A stretch of 5,710 bases of DNA from Verrucomicrobiota bacterium. GTDB lineage: Bacteria > Verrucomicrobiota > Kiritimatiellia > CAIQIC01 > Lenti-01. Where the stretch lies: positions 1-5,710 of the forward strand of contig DMJA01000244.1 of the NCBI GenBank assembly GCA_003451935.1, given 5' to 3'. The first letter of the stretch is position 1; each line of letters begins with the position of its first letter. The notes beneath the pieces are model-generated. The model did not search any database and was not told the DNA's origin. It saw nothing but the letters and a program-made list of their open reading frames with translations. Made by a program: the position numbers and the translations under genes. Positions 5,708 through 5,710 of this stretch are shown one piece after another.

Positions 5708-5710
5708 ACC

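Noticed and set aside
1..5710. CRISPR array, tRNA, rRNA, transposase or riboswitch
   Set aside because: No spaced direct repeats, tRNA cloverleaf, rRNA-like stretch, transposase motifs or recognisable riboswitch core were seen on either strand.

Overview
The window is G+C-rich coding DNA from a Gram-negative bacterium. An OmpA/Pal-type peptidoglycan-binding domain implies an outer membrane. The composition, a fragment of an RCC1-type repeat gene, and a heptad-phased G-rich intergenic hairpin would fit a member of the Verrucomicrobiota/Kiritimatiellota (PVC) group. That placement is a guess from general resemblance and is not shown by any marker gene.

Layout from left to right. (1) Positions 2-307, plus strand: the C-terminal end of an OmpA/Pal-like envelope protein, cut by the window edge. 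(2) Positions 315-1487, plus strand: a TraB/PrgY-family protein with a conserved N-terminal domain and a hydrophobic C-terminal membrane part. It starts 7 nt after the OmpA stop, so the two are probably co-transcribed. (3) Positions 1488-2168, minus strand: a 226-residue soluble protein I do not recognise. It converges on traB with no spacer; both stop codons lie in the palindrome TGATCA. (4) Positions 2169-2470: a 302-bp gap between divergent genes, lower in G+C than its surroundings. It holds a decayed minus-strand fragment of an RCC1-repeat gene, a 15-bp palindrome, and possible expression signals for the flanking genes. (5) Positions 2471-5017, plus strand: a large soluble hybrid-sensing histidine kinase (GAF, three PAS/PAC modules, HisKA, HATPase_c). 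(6) Positions 5014-5643, plus strand: a FixJ/NarL-type response regulator overlapping the kinase stop as ATGA. (7) Positions 5647-5707: a near-perfect 28-bp hairpin built from 7-bp units, immediately after the regulator.

The clearest functional unit is the kinase-regulator pair. The cytosolic kinase would read a signal through GAF/PAS domains, autophosphorylate His630, and pass the phosphate to Asp56 of the LuxR-type regulator, in the manner of FixL/FixJ and TodS/TodT relatives. The signal and target genes cannot be read from this window. I see no clear evidence of an undescribed multi-gene system. The most unusual items are the RCC1 fragment and the heptad hairpin.
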